DNA of 64,000 nucleotides from Mycobacterium scrofulaceum (GCF_001667885.1 NZ_LZJW01000042.1:40773-104772); one strand, 5' to 3'; shown: positions 52,304-60,502, counted from the stretch's first letter. Notes: generated by a model not told the origin, from the letters alone. Translations and numbers: made by a program.

Positions 52304-52909
52304 CTACCGCGGCGAGCGCCACATCGCCCACATCGTGGGGCCACCGTCGGGCAACACCAGCTCGCGGGTCACCGTGAAACCGAAACGCTCGTAGTACGGC
52401 ACATTTTCGGGCTTGCTCGACTCGAGGTAGGCCGGACAGTATTCGGCGTCGCAGCGGTCCAGCCGGGACCGCATCAGGGCCTGGCCGAAGCCCCGGCCGC
52501 GGACCGACGGGTCGCTCCCGATCGCGGCCAGATACCAGTGCGGCTCTTCGGGATGTGTGCGCTTCATCAGTTCCTGCACGCCGCGCGCCCTCGTCGCGCG
52601 CAAGCCGAACACGCGCAAGAAGGTCGGGGTCATCGCCAGTTCACCCAGGCGCGTCTCCCGCCAACGGTTGGGGGGATCCCACAGGGCCGCCGCGCCGATG
52701 CCCGGACCGTCGCTGGCCACCTCGACACCGCCGCAGCCCAGATGATGGTGGCGGGTCATCGTGGCGAAGACCCGGTGCAGGTTCGCGGTGCGCGCCCTGT
52801 CGTCGGGCAGTAGCCAGGTCATCACCGGGTCGTCGTAGAAGGCACGCGCCAGGGTGCGTGACAACTCGCGGACATCGGCCTTCCGCGCCGGGCGCGCCTG
52901 GGGAGTCAC
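52304..52909 (-). CDS. GNAT-family acetyltransferase (Rv0133-like)
   Basis: A 201-residue GCN5-related N-acetyltransferase, similar in position to Rv0133. The acetyl-CoA motif is SVRGRGFGQALMRSRLDRCDAE, with the C-terminal strand ENVPYYERFGFTVTRE. GTG at 52909 (VTPQARPARK) is the likely start; an ATG at 52936 is also possible, and neither has a clear Shine-Dalgarno site. The gene is divergent from the fgd2-like gene across about 66 nt. Substrate unknown. Confidence 0.88.
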   Translation of the reverse strand: MTPQARPARKADVRELSRTLARAFYDDPVMTWLLPDDRARTANLHRVFATMTRHHHLGCGGVEVASDGPGIGAAALWDPPNRWRETRLGELAMTPTFLRVFGLRATRARGVQELMKRTHPEEPHWYLAAIGSDPSVRGRGFGQALMRSRLDRCDAEYCPAYLESSKPENVPYYERFGFTVTRELVLPDGGPTMWAMWRSPR

Positions 52910-52975
52910 CCGAGTCAGGTTAGCGGGTGAACACATCCGGGGTGTCATCGCCAACGCGGTGGGTACGTTATTTCG

Positions 52976-54073
52976 GTGACCGGCGTTTCGCGGCGCGTAT
53001 TCGGGCGGGCGGCCGCCGGTGCGGGCCTGCTCGGCACCGCCGGGCTTGGTGCCGGGTGCGGGCGGGCGGGCACCGACCACGCGGCGCCCGCCGCCCCACC
53101 GCCGCCAGCGGCCAAGCCGGTGGGTCTGGTGCTTTCGCACGAACAGTTCCGCACCGACCAGCTCGTGGCGCAGGCCAAGGCGGCCGAACAGGCCGGGTTC
53201 CAGCACGTCTGGGCCAGCGACCATATCCAGCCGTGGCAGGACAACGAGGGCCATTCGATGTTCCCGTGGCTCACCCTGGCGTTGGTCGGCAACGCCACCA
53301 GCCGCATCTCGTTCGGCACCGGGGTGACCTGCCCCACCTACCGCTACCACCCGGCCGTGGTGGCGCAGGCCTTTGCCTCGTTGGCGATCCTGTATCCCGG
53401 ACGGGTGTTCTTGGGAGTCGGGACCGGGGAACGGCTGAACGAACAGGCGACCACCAACGCGTTCGGCAAGTACACCGAGCGTCACGACCGGCTGGTCGAG
53501 GCGATCAGCCTGATCCGCCAGTTGTGGAGCGGATCACGAATCTCGTTCGCCGGCCGTTACTTTCAGACCAACGCGTTGAGGCTTTACGACACACCTGCCG
53601 CCCCAACGCCGATCTTCGTGGCGGCCAGCGGGCCCAAAAGCGCGACCATCGCCGGTCAATACGGCGACGGTTGGATCGGTCAGGCGCGCGACGTCACGAG
53701 TCCGACGCTGCAGGCGGCGTTCGGTGCGGGCGCGCGGGCCGCCGGCCGCGACCCGGGCGGCCTGGGTAAGCGGGCCGAGCTGTTCGCGGTCGTCGGCGAC
53801 ACCGCCGAGGCGACCGCCGCCGCAGACCTGTGGCGGTTCACCGCCGGCGCCGTCGACCAGCCGAATCCGGTCGAAATCCAGCGCGCCGCGCAGGCCAACC
53901 CCATCGACAAGGTGCTGGCCAACTGGACGGTCGGAACCGACCCGGCACCGCACATCAAGGCCGTGCAAACGATCCTCGACGCGGGCGCCGTCCCGTTTTT
54001 GCATTTCCCGCAGGGCAATCCGCTGACGGCCATCGAGTTCTACCGCACCAACGTGTTGCCGAAGGTGCATTAG
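52976..54073 (+). CDS. fgd2: F420-dependent hydroxymycolic acid dehydrogenase (FHMAD, Rv0132c-like)
   Basis: A 365-residue F420-dependent LLM-family enzyme, closely similar to M. tuberculosis Rv0132c, which oxidises hydroxymycolic to ketomycolic acids in the cell envelope. The N-terminus has a twin-arginine motif (SRRVFG) followed by a hydrophobic stretch and LGAGC, a likely lipobox. Shared stretches include SHEQFRTDQLVAQAKAAEQAGF and YGDGWIGQARDVT. GTG at 52976. Exported by Tat and anchored as a lipoprotein by inference. Its stop overlaps the CDF gene by TTAG. Confidence 0.93.
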   Translation: MTGVSRRVFGRAAAGAGLLGTAGLGAGCGRAGTDHAAPAAPPPPAAKPVGLVLSHEQFRTDQLVAQAKAAEQAGFQHVWASDHIQPWQDNEGHSMFPWLTLALVGNATSRISFGTGVTCPTYRYHPAVVAQAFASLAILYPGRVFLGVGTGERLNEQATTNAFGKYTERHDRLVEAISLIRQLWSGSRISFAGRYFQTNALRLYDTPAAPTPIFVAASGPKSATIAGQYGDGWIGQARDVTSPTLQAAFGAGARAAGRDPGGLGKRAELFAVVGDTAEATAAADLWRFTAGAVDQPNPVEIQRAAQANPIDKVLANWTVGTDPAPHIKAVQTILDAGAVPFLHFPQGNPLTAIEFYRTNVLPKVH

Positions 54074-54987
54074 CTCGACGTGGGCTCGACCTCGGGCTGA
54101 ATGTAGACGACGCGCACCGCGGGCACCGTCTCCCGGACGCGCGCCTCGGCGTTTCGGATCACATCGGCCGCGGCGGCGAATTCCTCCTTCGGCCCGAACA
54201 CGACCTTGGCGGCCACCACCATCTGATCGGGGGCGAGGTACTGGGTGCGCAGGTCCAGCACGGAATCGACGTGCTGCGCTTGTTGCAGGGCACACCGAAT
54301 CATCTTGCATTGGCTCGCCGTGGCGCCCTCGCCGATCAACAGACTGTGCGTCTCTATGATCAAAACCACGGCGATGACGGCCAACAGGGTGCCGATGCCG
54401 AGCGTGCTGACGGCGTCCCACAACGGGTTTCTCGTCACGGCGGTCAGCGTGACGCCCGCAAACGCCATGCCCAGACCGAGCAGCGCGGCGCTGTCTTCCA
54501 GCAGCACGACGGGCGGCTCGGGTGCACGGGAATTGCGAACGAACTGCCACCAGTTCTCGGAACCCTTCAGCCGCTTGGACTCCCGCCGCACCGTGCGCAG
54601 GCTGAAGCCTTCCAAGACCGCGGCGACGACCAGGATCGCGATGGCGACGGCGGGCGCGGTCAACGGCTCGGGATGCGAGAGCTTGCGGAACCCCTCGTAC
54701 AGGGCGGCGACAGCGCCCAGCACGAACACCAGGAGTGCCACAACGAAGGAATAGAAATACCGGCTTCGCCCATAACCGAACTGATGCAGGGCATCCGGGC
54801 GCCTGAGCGCCGCATGTTTGCCGACCAACAGCAGCGATTCGTTGATCGTATCGGCAAGCGAATGAAGCGATTCCGCGAGCATCGCCGAACTCCCGGTCAC
54901 CAGGAAGCCGACGAATTTGGCCGCCGCGATCCCCGCGTTGGCGGCGAACGCCACCACAACAGACTTGGTCGTGCCGTCGCCCGCCAT
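54070..54987 (-). CDS. Cation diffusion facilitator (CDF) transporter
   Basis: A 305-residue CDF-family divalent cation exporter with about six membrane helices. The transmembrane metal residues H42 and D46 (ESLHSLADTINE) form the H-x3-D motif; a second acid pair is in the VLLEDSAALLGLG helix. The cytoplasmic C-terminal domain (about 215-305) includes SVLDLRTQYLAPDQMVVAAKV. ATG at 54987. It probably exports Zn, Fe or Mn; the metal cannot be told from the motif. Convergent with fgd2. Confidence 0.92.
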   Translation of the reverse strand: MAGDGTTKSVVVAFAANAGIAAAKFVGFLVTGSSAMLAESLHSLADTINESLLLVGKHAALRRPDALHQFGYGRSRYFYSFVVALLVFVLGAVAALYEGFRKLSHPEPLTAPAVAIAILVVAAVLEGFSLRTVRRESKRLKGSENWWQFVRNSRAPEPPVVLLEDSAALLGLGMAFAGVTLTAVTRNPLWDAVSTLGIGTLLAVIAVVLIIETHSLLIGEGATASQCKMIRCALQQAQHVDSVLDLRTQYLAPDQMVVAAKVVFGPKEEFAAAADVIRNAEARVRETVPAVRVVYIQPEVEPTSS

Positions 54988-55071
54988 CGCGTAGAGCTAC
55001 CCCCGGCGGGACGGGGCGAAACGATCGATGTTTTGCCACAGCCACACTCGAAGCTCAGCGCGGGCCGGCCC

Positions 55072-55096
55072 GTTTCAAGGCCGTCGCCCCGGGTAT
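55072..55096 (+). promoter_or_regulatory. SigF-like promoter of the hemerythrin gene
   Basis: GTTT (55072-55075), 15-bp spacer, GGGTAT (55091-55096). It fits the mycobacterial SigF consensus GGTTT-N15-17-GGGTA closely, with CGTTTC in the -35. Transcription would start about 35-40 nt before the ATG. Same motif and spacing as upstream of dps and Mn-catalase. Confidence 0.72.
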
Positions 55097-55139
55097 CCGC
55101 AGGCCACTTCGAGTCATAAGCCCAACTGGAAGGCAAGGC

Positions 55140-55718
55140 ATGGACGCAATCACTTTTCTTCGCCAGGACCATAAAAGCGTGCTCGGTCTGTTCGAGACGC
55201 TCGACGGGGCGCCGTCGGGCTCGGGCGCCGAGGCGAGCGGCCTGGAGACCGTCGTGAACAATCTCATCATCGCGGAGTCACAGCACGAAGCCATTGAGGA
55301 GCAATTCTTTTGGCCGGCGGTGCGCGATGCGATCGGCGACGGAATCGTCGACAAGGCGCTCGAGCAGGAGCAGGCCGGCAAGAAGCTGTTGCAGCGCCTC
55401 GAGGACGGCAAGCCCGGCGAGCCCGACTATCACGAAGCGCTGCAGGAGTTCGTCAAGGCGGGCCGCGAACACATCGCCTACGAGCAGGACGTGGTGTGGC
55501 CGCAGGTCGAGCTTGCGATCAGCCGTGAAGATCTGGAGAAGATCGGCGAAAAGCTGGAGCAGGCAAAGAAGATCGCCCCGACCCGTCCCCACCCGGGTAC
55601 GCCGCCGAACCCGACGGTGCTGAAGACCATGGGAATGGGCGCGGCGGTCGTCGACCATGTCCGCGATGCGCTCACCGGGCGCGCGGAGGACAACCCGCCG
55701 GATCCTCAGGTCAAGTAG
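55140..55718 (+). CDS. Hemerythrin-like HHE-domain protein
   Basis: A 192-residue hemerythrin-like protein that binds a diiron centre for O2, NO or peroxide sensing or storage. Candidate ligands are H11, H49, E53, H98, H111 and E115 across a four-helix bundle (about 1-150). The C-terminal tail (about 150-192) is Pro/Gly-rich. ATG at 55140 follows GGAAGG. It has a SigF-like promoter and ends just before a strong terminator shared with Mn-catalase. Confidence 0.92.
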   Translation: MDAITFLRQDHKSVLGLFETLDGAPSGSGAEASGLETVVNNLIIAESQHEAIEEQFFWPAVRDAIGDGIVDKALEQEQAGKKLLQRLEDGKPGEPDYHEALQEFVKAGREHIAYEQDVVWPQVELAISREDLEKIGEKLEQAKKIAPTRPHPGTPPNPTVLKTMGMGAAVVDHVRDALTGRAEDNPPDPQVK

Positions 55719-55731
55719 CGAAAGACTCGAC

Positions 55732-55761
55732 GGCCGGGCGCTGGATCGCCAGCGCCCGGCC
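55732..55761. terminator. Bidirectional terminator between hemerythrin and Mn-catalase
   Basis: A perfect 13-bp GC-rich stem (GGCCGGGCGCTGG / CCAGCGCCCGGCC) with the loop ATCG, followed by CTTCTTGTCCTT. It sits in the 57-bp gap between convergent genes. Confidence 0.85.
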
Positions 55762-55775
55762 TTCTTGTCCTTGAA

Positions 55776-56672
55776 TCAGCTTGTGGGCGTGTGCTGTTCG
55801 TGCGTGAAGGGCTTTTCGGCCTTGATCGCGGGCGAACCCTGGGGGTTCTGCTGTGCGCCCTGGTTCTGGCGCGTGCTGCCCCCCAGCCACTGCTGTTCGG
55901 GCTTTTCGACGTACTCCCACTCGACGCCCTCGGGCCACGGCCCCTGACCCTGGTTCCACGGGCCGCGGATCGATTCGCCGTTGCCGTTGGACATGTTGAA
56001 CGCGACGTTCTGGAAGCGCGGGTCACCCGGCAGCTGCCCCGGCGGGAAGTTCACCGGAAGCTCGTTCAGCGCCGCGGTGAACTGTTGGTAATGCGCCACC
56101 TCGCGCGTCATCAGAAAGTTGAGGGTGTCCTGCACGCCGGGGTCGTCGGTGTACTGCTTGAGGTACTCGTACACGATCTTGGCGCGCGACTCGGCCGCGA
56201 TGTTGTTGCGCAGGTCGACGGTCGGGTCACCGTTGGCGTCGATGAAGGCGCCGGTCCAGTTGTTCCCGCCGGAGTCCTTGACGTCCGGGCCACCACCGCT
56301 GAGCACCAGGAACAGCGGGTTGATCGACACCGAGTGAATGATGCTGTCGCGCCCGTCGCCGCTGGCCACCGCCGGCATCCAGTCGCACTTCTCGTGGGCG
56401 ATCTTCAGGTTGTCGTTGAGACCGTCGAGCAGCATCGTGATCATCGAGCCGACCATCTCGAGATGACTGAGCTCCTCGGTGGCGATGTCCATGAAAAGGT
56501 CGTACATTTTCGGGTTTTTCTGTCGCAGCACGAAAGCCTGGGTGAAGTACTGCAACGCGGCGGTGAGTTCCCCGTTCGCTCCGCCGAATTGGTCCATCAG
56601 CAACGTCGCGAACCGTGGGTCCGGCCGGTCGACGCGGACCTCGAATTGAAGATCTTTGTTGTGAACGAACAC
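55776..56672 (-). CDS. Manganese (non-haem) catalase
   Basis: A 298-residue dimanganese catalase. Metal ligands predicted from the family are E35, E67, H70 (TEELSH), E161 and H194 (REVAHY). The C-terminal extension is Gln/Gly-rich (GPWNQGQGPWPEG ... GGSTRQNQGAQQNPQG) and probably disordered. GTG at 56672 has AAGGGAG upstream. Decomposes hydrogen peroxide in the cytoplasm. A SigF-like promoter lies 43-67 nt upstream. Confidence 0.95.
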   Translation of the reverse strand: MFVHNKDLQFEVRVDRPDPRFATLLMDQFGGANGELTAALQYFTQAFVLRQKNPKMYDLFMDIATEELSHLEMVGSMITMLLDGLNDNLKIAHEKCDWMPAVASGDGRDSIIHSVSINPLFLVLSGGGPDVKDSGGNNWTGAFIDANGDPTVDLRNNIAAESRAKIVYEYLKQYTDDPGVQDTLNFLMTREVAHYQQFTAALNELPVNFPPGQLPGDPRFQNVAFNMSNGNGESIRGPWNQGQGPWPEGVEWEYVEKPEQQWLGGSTRQNQGAQQNPQGSPAIKAEKPFTHEQHTPTS

Positions 56673-56714
56673 TGGGTCTCCCTTGGCTTGTCGAGAAGGT
56701 TATGGTGTCGCCGG

Positions 56715-56739
56715 GTACCCGCGGCCTGTGTCACCAAAC
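56715..56739 (-). promoter_or_regulatory. SigF-like promoter of Mn-catalase
   Basis: Read on the minus strand: GTTT (56736-56739), 15-bp spacer, GGGTAC (56715-56720). Same spacing as upstream of hemerythrin and dps. The -35 is CGTTTG, which lacks the leading GG of consensus. Predicted start is about 35 nt before the GTG. Confidence 0.65.
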
Positions 56740-56818
56740 GGCCGCGGCAGCAACTCCTAAACCGTCACCGAGGGTGCCCGTGTGACGCGCCGGGGGTGCA
56801 TCATGGACAATCCCGCTT

Positions 56819-57517
56819 ATGGACCTATCGGACCCGAGCTCCCGGCACGAGCTGGCGAGACGGATGGCCGAGCTTTCTCGCGACATCGCGGCTCCGCGCT
56901 CGCTCGGACAGGTGCTCGCCGACGTGAGCGCCGCCGCGGTGGAGCTCATTCCGGCGGCAGACGTCGCCGGGGTGCTGCTGATCAAAGGGGGCGGAGACTT
57001 CGAATCCGTCGCCGACACCGACGGCCTGGCTGCGGAGCTCGACAAGCTGCAACACGAATTCAATGAGGGGCCCTGCCACGACGCCGCCCTGAAACAGACG
57101 ATCGTGCGCACCGACGACCTCCGCGAGGAGCCACGCTGGCCCCAGTACGCGCCCGCGGCCGTGCAACGCGGCGTGCTAAGCAGCCTTTCGTTCAAGCTGT
57201 ATACGGCCGAGCGCACGGCGGGGGCGCTGAACCTGTTCAGCTTCAAGGCCGACGTGTGGGACACCGAGGCCGAAACCATCGGCACCGTCTTCGCCGCGCA
57301 CGCCGCTTCGGCAATCATGGCCGGACGCCACGGCCAGCAGATGCAATCGGCCCTGTCGACGCGCGACCGCATCGGGCAGGCCAAGGGCATCATCATGGAG
57401 CGCTACAACGTAGACGAACTGCGCGCGTTCGACCTGCTCCGCCAGCTCTCCCAAGAGAGCCAGGTGAAGCTCATCGACATCGCGCAGCGCGTCATCGATA
57501 CTCGCCGCGAAGACTGA
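56819..57517 (+). CDS. GAF-ANTAR signalling protein
   Basis: A 232-residue regulator with an N-terminal GAF domain (about 20-165), including the VAGVLLIKGGGDFESVADTD strands and FNEGPCHDAALKQ, and a C-terminal ANTAR RNA-binding domain (about 175-228), RDRIGQAKGIIMERYNVDELRAFDLLRQLS. ANTAR proteins act as antiterminators by binding paired hairpins in leaders. ATG at 56819. It has no visible kinase partner. The signal and RNA targets are unknown; the stress-gene context suggests redox or envelope stress. Confidence 0.92.
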   Translation: MDLSDPSSRHELARRMAELSRDIAAPRSLGQVLADVSAAAVELIPAADVAGVLLIKGGGDFESVADTDGLAAELDKLQHEFNEGPCHDAALKQTIVRTDDLREEPRWPQYAPAAVQRGVLSSLSFKLYTAERTAGALNLFSFKADVWDTEAETIGTVFAAHAASAIMAGRHGQQMQSALSTRDRIGQAKGIIMERYNVDELRAFDLLRQLSQESQVKLIDIAQRVIDTRRED

Positions 57518-57589
57518 CGCTGGGTCGAGGCCATCTACGATGGGGTGGCTCCATCGACGAGGCCGGCGCGGCGCGGCGCCGGGGAACGG

Positions 57590-58894
57590 GTGGCCACCGT
57601 GTGGGATTTCGAAACCGACCCCGAATACCAGGCAAAGCTGGACTGGGTCCAAAAGTTCATGGTCGACGAGCTCGAACCGCTCGATCTGGTCGCTCTCGAC
57701 CCGTACGACAAGAAGAACGCCGAGATGATGGCCATCTTGCGGCCGCTGCAGCAGCAGGTGAAGGACCAGGGCCTGTGGGCCGCACACCTGCGCCCGGAGC
57801 TGGGCGGACAGGGCTTCGGTCAGGTCAAACTCGCGCTCCTCAACGAGATTCTGGGGCGGTCCCGCTGGGCGCCGTCGGTCTTCGGCTGCCAGGCGCCCGA
57901 CTCCGGCAACGCCGAGATCCTGGCCATGTTCGGCACCGACGAACAGAAGGCCCGCTACCTGCAACCGCTGCTCGACGGCGAAATCACCTCGTGCTATTCG
58001 ATGACCGAGCCGCAGGGCGGTTCGGATCCCGGGCAGTTCGTCACCGCCGCGACCCGCGACGGCGACTACTGGGTGATCAACGGCGAGAAGTGGTTCTCCA
58101 CCAACGCCAAGCACGCCTCGTTCTTAATCGTCATGGCGGTCACCAACGCCGAAGCGCGTACCTACGACAAGATGTCGCTGTTCATCGTCCCGGCCGAGAC
58201 ACCGGGCATCGAGATCGTCCGCAACGTCGGCGTGGGCGCCGAGTCCTCGGCGCGCGCGAGCCACGGTTATGTCCGCTACACCGACGTCCGGGTCCCAGCC
58301 GATCACGTGCTGGGCGGCGAGGGCCAGGCGTTCATGATCGCGCAAACCCGGCTCGGCGGGGGCCGCATCCACCACGCGATGCGCACAATCGCGCTGGCGC
58401 GCAGCGCCTTTGACATGATGTGCGAACGGGCGGTATCGCGCAAGACGCGGCACGGGCGCCTTTCGGATTTTCAGATGACCCAGGAGAAGGTCGCCGACAG
58501 CTGGATCCAAATCGAACAGTTCCGGTTGCTGGTGCTGCGCACCGCGTGGCTGATCGACAAGCACCACGACTATCAGAAGGTGCGCCGGGACATCGCCGCG
58601 GTGAAGGTCGCCATGCCCCAGGTCCTGCATGACGTCGTGCAGCGGGCCATGCACCTGCACGGCGCACTGGGGGTTTCCGACGAGATGCCGTTCGTCAAGA
58701 TGATGGTCGCGGCCGAGTCGCTGGGCATCGCCGACGGCGCCACCGAACTACACAAGATGACGGTGGCGCGCCGGACGTTGCGCGAATATCAGCCCGTGAC
58801 AACGCCTTTCCCGTCGGCACACATACCCACCCGCCGCGCCGAGGCCCAGGCCCGGCTGGCCGAGCGGCTCGAGCATTCCATCGCAGAGTTCTGA
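57590..58894 (+). CDS. fadE1: Acyl-CoA dehydrogenase FadE1
   Basis: A 434-residue acyl-CoA dehydrogenase of the long-chain type, matching the place of FadE1 (Rv0131c) between the fgd2 and htdZ homologues. It has PDSGNAEILAMFGTDEQ, the SMTEPQGGSD flavin motif, WVINGEKWFSTNA and the ARLGGGRIHHAMRT-like loop (TRLGGGRIHHAMRT). GTG at 57590 is likely; another GTG lies at 57599. Catalyses alpha-beta dehydrogenation of acyl-CoA using FAD. It is followed by a palindromic repeat block. Confidence 0.92.
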   Translation: MATVWDFETDPEYQAKLDWVQKFMVDELEPLDLVALDPYDKKNAEMMAILRPLQQQVKDQGLWAAHLRPELGGQGFGQVKLALLNEILGRSRWAPSVFGCQAPDSGNAEILAMFGTDEQKARYLQPLLDGEITSCYSMTEPQGGSDPGQFVTAATRDGDYWVINGEKWFSTNAKHASFLIVMAVTNAEARTYDKMSLFIVPAETPGIEIVRNVGVGAESSARASHGYVRYTDVRVPADHVLGGEGQAFMIAQTRLGGGRIHHAMRTIALARSAFDMMCERAVSRKTRHGRLSDFQMTQEKVADSWIQIEQFRLLVLRTAWLIDKHHDYQKVRRDIAAVKVAMPQVLHDVVQRAMHLHGALGVSDEMPFVKMMVAAESLGIADGATELHKMTVARRTLREYQPVTTPFPSAHIPTRRAEAQARLAERLEHSIAEF

Positions 58895-59240
58895 ACCCTT
58901 CGCCAGGCTTCGCCGTGCCCCGCCGTCCGCGACACTTAAACCACGCACACGACACGCCGTAAAGCACCGCCATGGTTTAAGTCTCGCGGTTCGCGGGGCG
59001 CCGGCTCAGGCGCGCCAGGCTTTGTCGTGCGCGACCGCGGCCGTGGTTTATGACTCGCGGCGCGCCGGCTCAGGCGCGCCGGGCTTTGTCGCCCGCGACA
59101 CTTAAACCACGCACACGACACGCCGTAAAGCGCCGCCGTGGTTTAAGTCTCGCGATTCGCGGCGCGCCAGCACGGGCAAGCCGGGCTTCCCCGTGCGCGA
59201 CCGCGCCTTGGTTTAAGACTCGCGGGGCTCCGGCTCCGGC
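58895..59240. repeat. Repeat block of TTAAACC palindromes, family C, two 166-bp units
   Basis: This 346-bp gap between convergent fadE1 and htdZ has no plausible gene. Two copies of CGCGACACTTAAACCA with an inverted partner TGGTTTAAGTCTCGCG lie at 58928-58988 and 59094-59154, 166 bp apart. Diverged partner arms occur at about 59043-59059 and 59208-59224. A nested direct repeat GCGCCGGCTCAGGCGCGCC is at 58998 and 59062. Arms resemble family B at 23994. Apparent ORFs here are translated repeats. Confidence 0.8.
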
Positions 59241-59696
59241 TCAGGCGATGTAGCGGACGATGCTCTCGGCCACACACGCCGGCTTGGCTGCGCCCTCGAT
59301 CTCCACGGTGGTCGACATGGTCGCCTGCACAGCGCCGTTTCCGACGTCGTCGACGCTGACCAGCGATGTCTGCGCACGCACCCGGGAGCCGACCGGCACC
59401 GGGGCGGGAAAGCGAACCTTGTTGAGGCCGTAGTTGATTGCGAGCTTGATGCCGTTGACGGTGTAGATCTGGTGCTGCAGGCGGGGCAGCAGCGCCAGCG
59501 TCATGAAACCGTGGGCGATCGTCCCGCCGAACGGCCCGGCGGCCGCGCGCTCCGGATCCACGTGGATCCACTGGTGATCACCGGTCGCGTCGGCGAACAG
59601 GTTGACGTCCTCTTGGGTGATGGTCACCCAATCGCTGTGGCCGATTGTTTCCCCGGTAGCGGCCGCGAGGTCGGCGACTGATTCGAAGGTGCGCAT
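59241..59696 (-). CDS. htdZ: (R)-3-hydroxyacyl-CoA dehydratase HtdZ (Rv0130-like)
   Basis: A 151-residue MaoC-like (R)-specific hydratase, very similar to M. tuberculosis Rv0130 (HtdZ). The hydratase-2 motif FADATGDHQWIHVDPERA gives catalytic D40 and H45. It continues with GGTIAHGFMTLALLPRLQHQ. ATG at 59696. It adds water to trans-2-enoyl-CoA. Lies at the far end of the block syntenic to M. tuberculosis. Confidence 0.96.
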   Translation of the reverse strand: MRTFESVADLAAATGETIGHSDWVTITQEDVNLFADATGDHQWIHVDPERAAAGPFGGTIAHGFMTLALLPRLQHQIYTVNGIKLAINYGLNKVRFPAPVPVGSRVRAQTSLVSVDDVGNGAVQATMSTTVEIEGAAKPACVAESIVRYIA

Positions 59697-59790
59697 TGAG
59701 TCCTCCTTGACTTCGCGGGTAACAATAACGCTCGTCTCAGCCCGGCGGCGGCGCGGGTTTCAAGGACACGCTGTGCCGTGGCCGGAACAG

Positions 59791-59815
59791 GTTTCACACC
59801 AGCGAGCCGGGGAAG
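59791..59815 (+). promoter_or_regulatory. Weak SigF-like promoter before the 98-residue membrane protein
   Basis: GGTTTC (59789-59794) is followed by a 15-bp spacer and GGGAAG (59810-59815). The -35 is perfect for SigF but the -10 has AA instead of TA. About 40 nt upstream of the ATG. A related GTTT-N15-GGGAAC lies at 60229-60253. Confidence 0.3.
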
Positions 59816-59854
59816 CCCTGCGCGAGGATGCAGAATCGCACGGAGGGAGACGGC

Positions 59855-60151
59855 ATGCCCGAACGCACACGGCACGGGACTGAGCCGAAGGCGCAAAGGG
59901 CCACGGCGGGTCGGCGGCCATCGGAGCGAATCCGCGAAGCCGAAAGCATGCGCCTGAATGTTCCGATGCTCGGACAGGTGCGAGTACCCCGCGCCGACCA
60001 CCTCGCGTTCTACGGTGGACTGGCCGCGCTGGCGGCGATCCAAGTCCTGGATTGGCCGATGGTGCTGTTGCTGGGAGCCGGGCAGGCGCTGGCCGAAAGT
60101 CAGCACAGCCGCGTCGTCCGCGGGTTCGGTGACGCGCTGAGCGACACCTGA
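59855..60151 (+). CDS. Small membrane protein of unknown function
   Basis: A 98-residue protein with a basic N-terminus (PERTRHGTEPKAQRATAGRRPSERIREAE) and two hydrophobic segments, at about 49-64 and 68-82 (LAFYGGLAALAAIQVL, MVLLLGAGQALA). ATG at 59855 follows CGGAGGGAGA; an upstream ATG at 59828 lacks one. I do not recognise a family. It is probably an inner-membrane small protein. A weak SigF-like promoter lies upstream. Confidence 0.6.
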   Translation: MPERTRHGTEPKAQRATAGRRPSERIREAESMRLNVPMLGQVRVPRADHLAFYGGLAALAAIQVLDWPMVLLLGAGQALAESQHSRVVRGFGDALSDT

Positions 60152-60228
60152 TCGACCCCGTCGGTCGCAACCGCAATGGCGCTGCCACAAGCGGATTGGT
60201 TTCGATGCTCAAGGTCACACCGCCCCAA

Positions 60229-60253
60229 GTTTGGCAGCGCCTGAGGGGGGAAC
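60229..60253 (+). promoter_or_regulatory. Weak SigF-like promoter before the 57-residue protein
   Basis: GTTT (60229-60232), 15-bp spacer, GGGAAC (60248-60253). Same spacing as the stronger SigF-like sites, but both hexamers are degenerate. An AACCC-GTCAG-GGGTT hairpin follows in the leader before the GGAAGGAA Shine-Dalgarno site. Confidence 0.25.
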
Positions 60254-60289
60254 CCGTCAGGGGTTGAGAGCCCCACCGGAAGGAAACGA

Positions 60290-60463
60290 ATGGCTGAGAA
60301 TAAGGGCCACAAAGCCGAGTCGGACGTGGAACCCGAGACCCACGAGTCTCGATCGCGCGACGCGGCGGGAGAGGCCGACGGCTCGTATGTCGGGGCGGCC
60401 GGTTCCGATGACTCTTTCGACGCCGGGGAAACGGGTGCTGAAGCGCGGAGCCAGCAAGACTGA
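60290..60463 (+). CDS. 57-residue acidic small protein
   Basis: ATG at 60290 has GGAAGGAA upstream. The 57-codon ORF encodes an acidic, hydrophilic and probably disordered peptide: MAENKGHKAESDVEPETHES at its start, then Gly/Asp/Ser-rich sequence and a QQD end. It has no cysteine and no membrane segment. I do not recognise a family. It lies in the stress-gene group and may have a SigF-like promoter. Confidence 0.6.
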   Translation: MAENKGHKAESDVEPETHESRSRDAAGEADGSYVGAAGSDDSFDAGETGAEARSQQD

Positions 60464-60502
60464 TCCGCTGCGCCACAGGCCAATTCGAGGCGCGAGGTGT
60501 TG

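Noticed and set aside
58936..59121. Minus-strand ORFs in the fadE1-htdZ gap
   Set aside because: They translate the palindromic repeats, giving recurring CAWFKCRG peptides, and lack ribosome-binding sites. Non-coding repeats are the simpler reading.
58928..59154. Possible CRISPR array at the tandem repeats
   Set aside because: Only two units, 166 bp apart, with palindromic arms and conserved spacers; no cas genes nearby.
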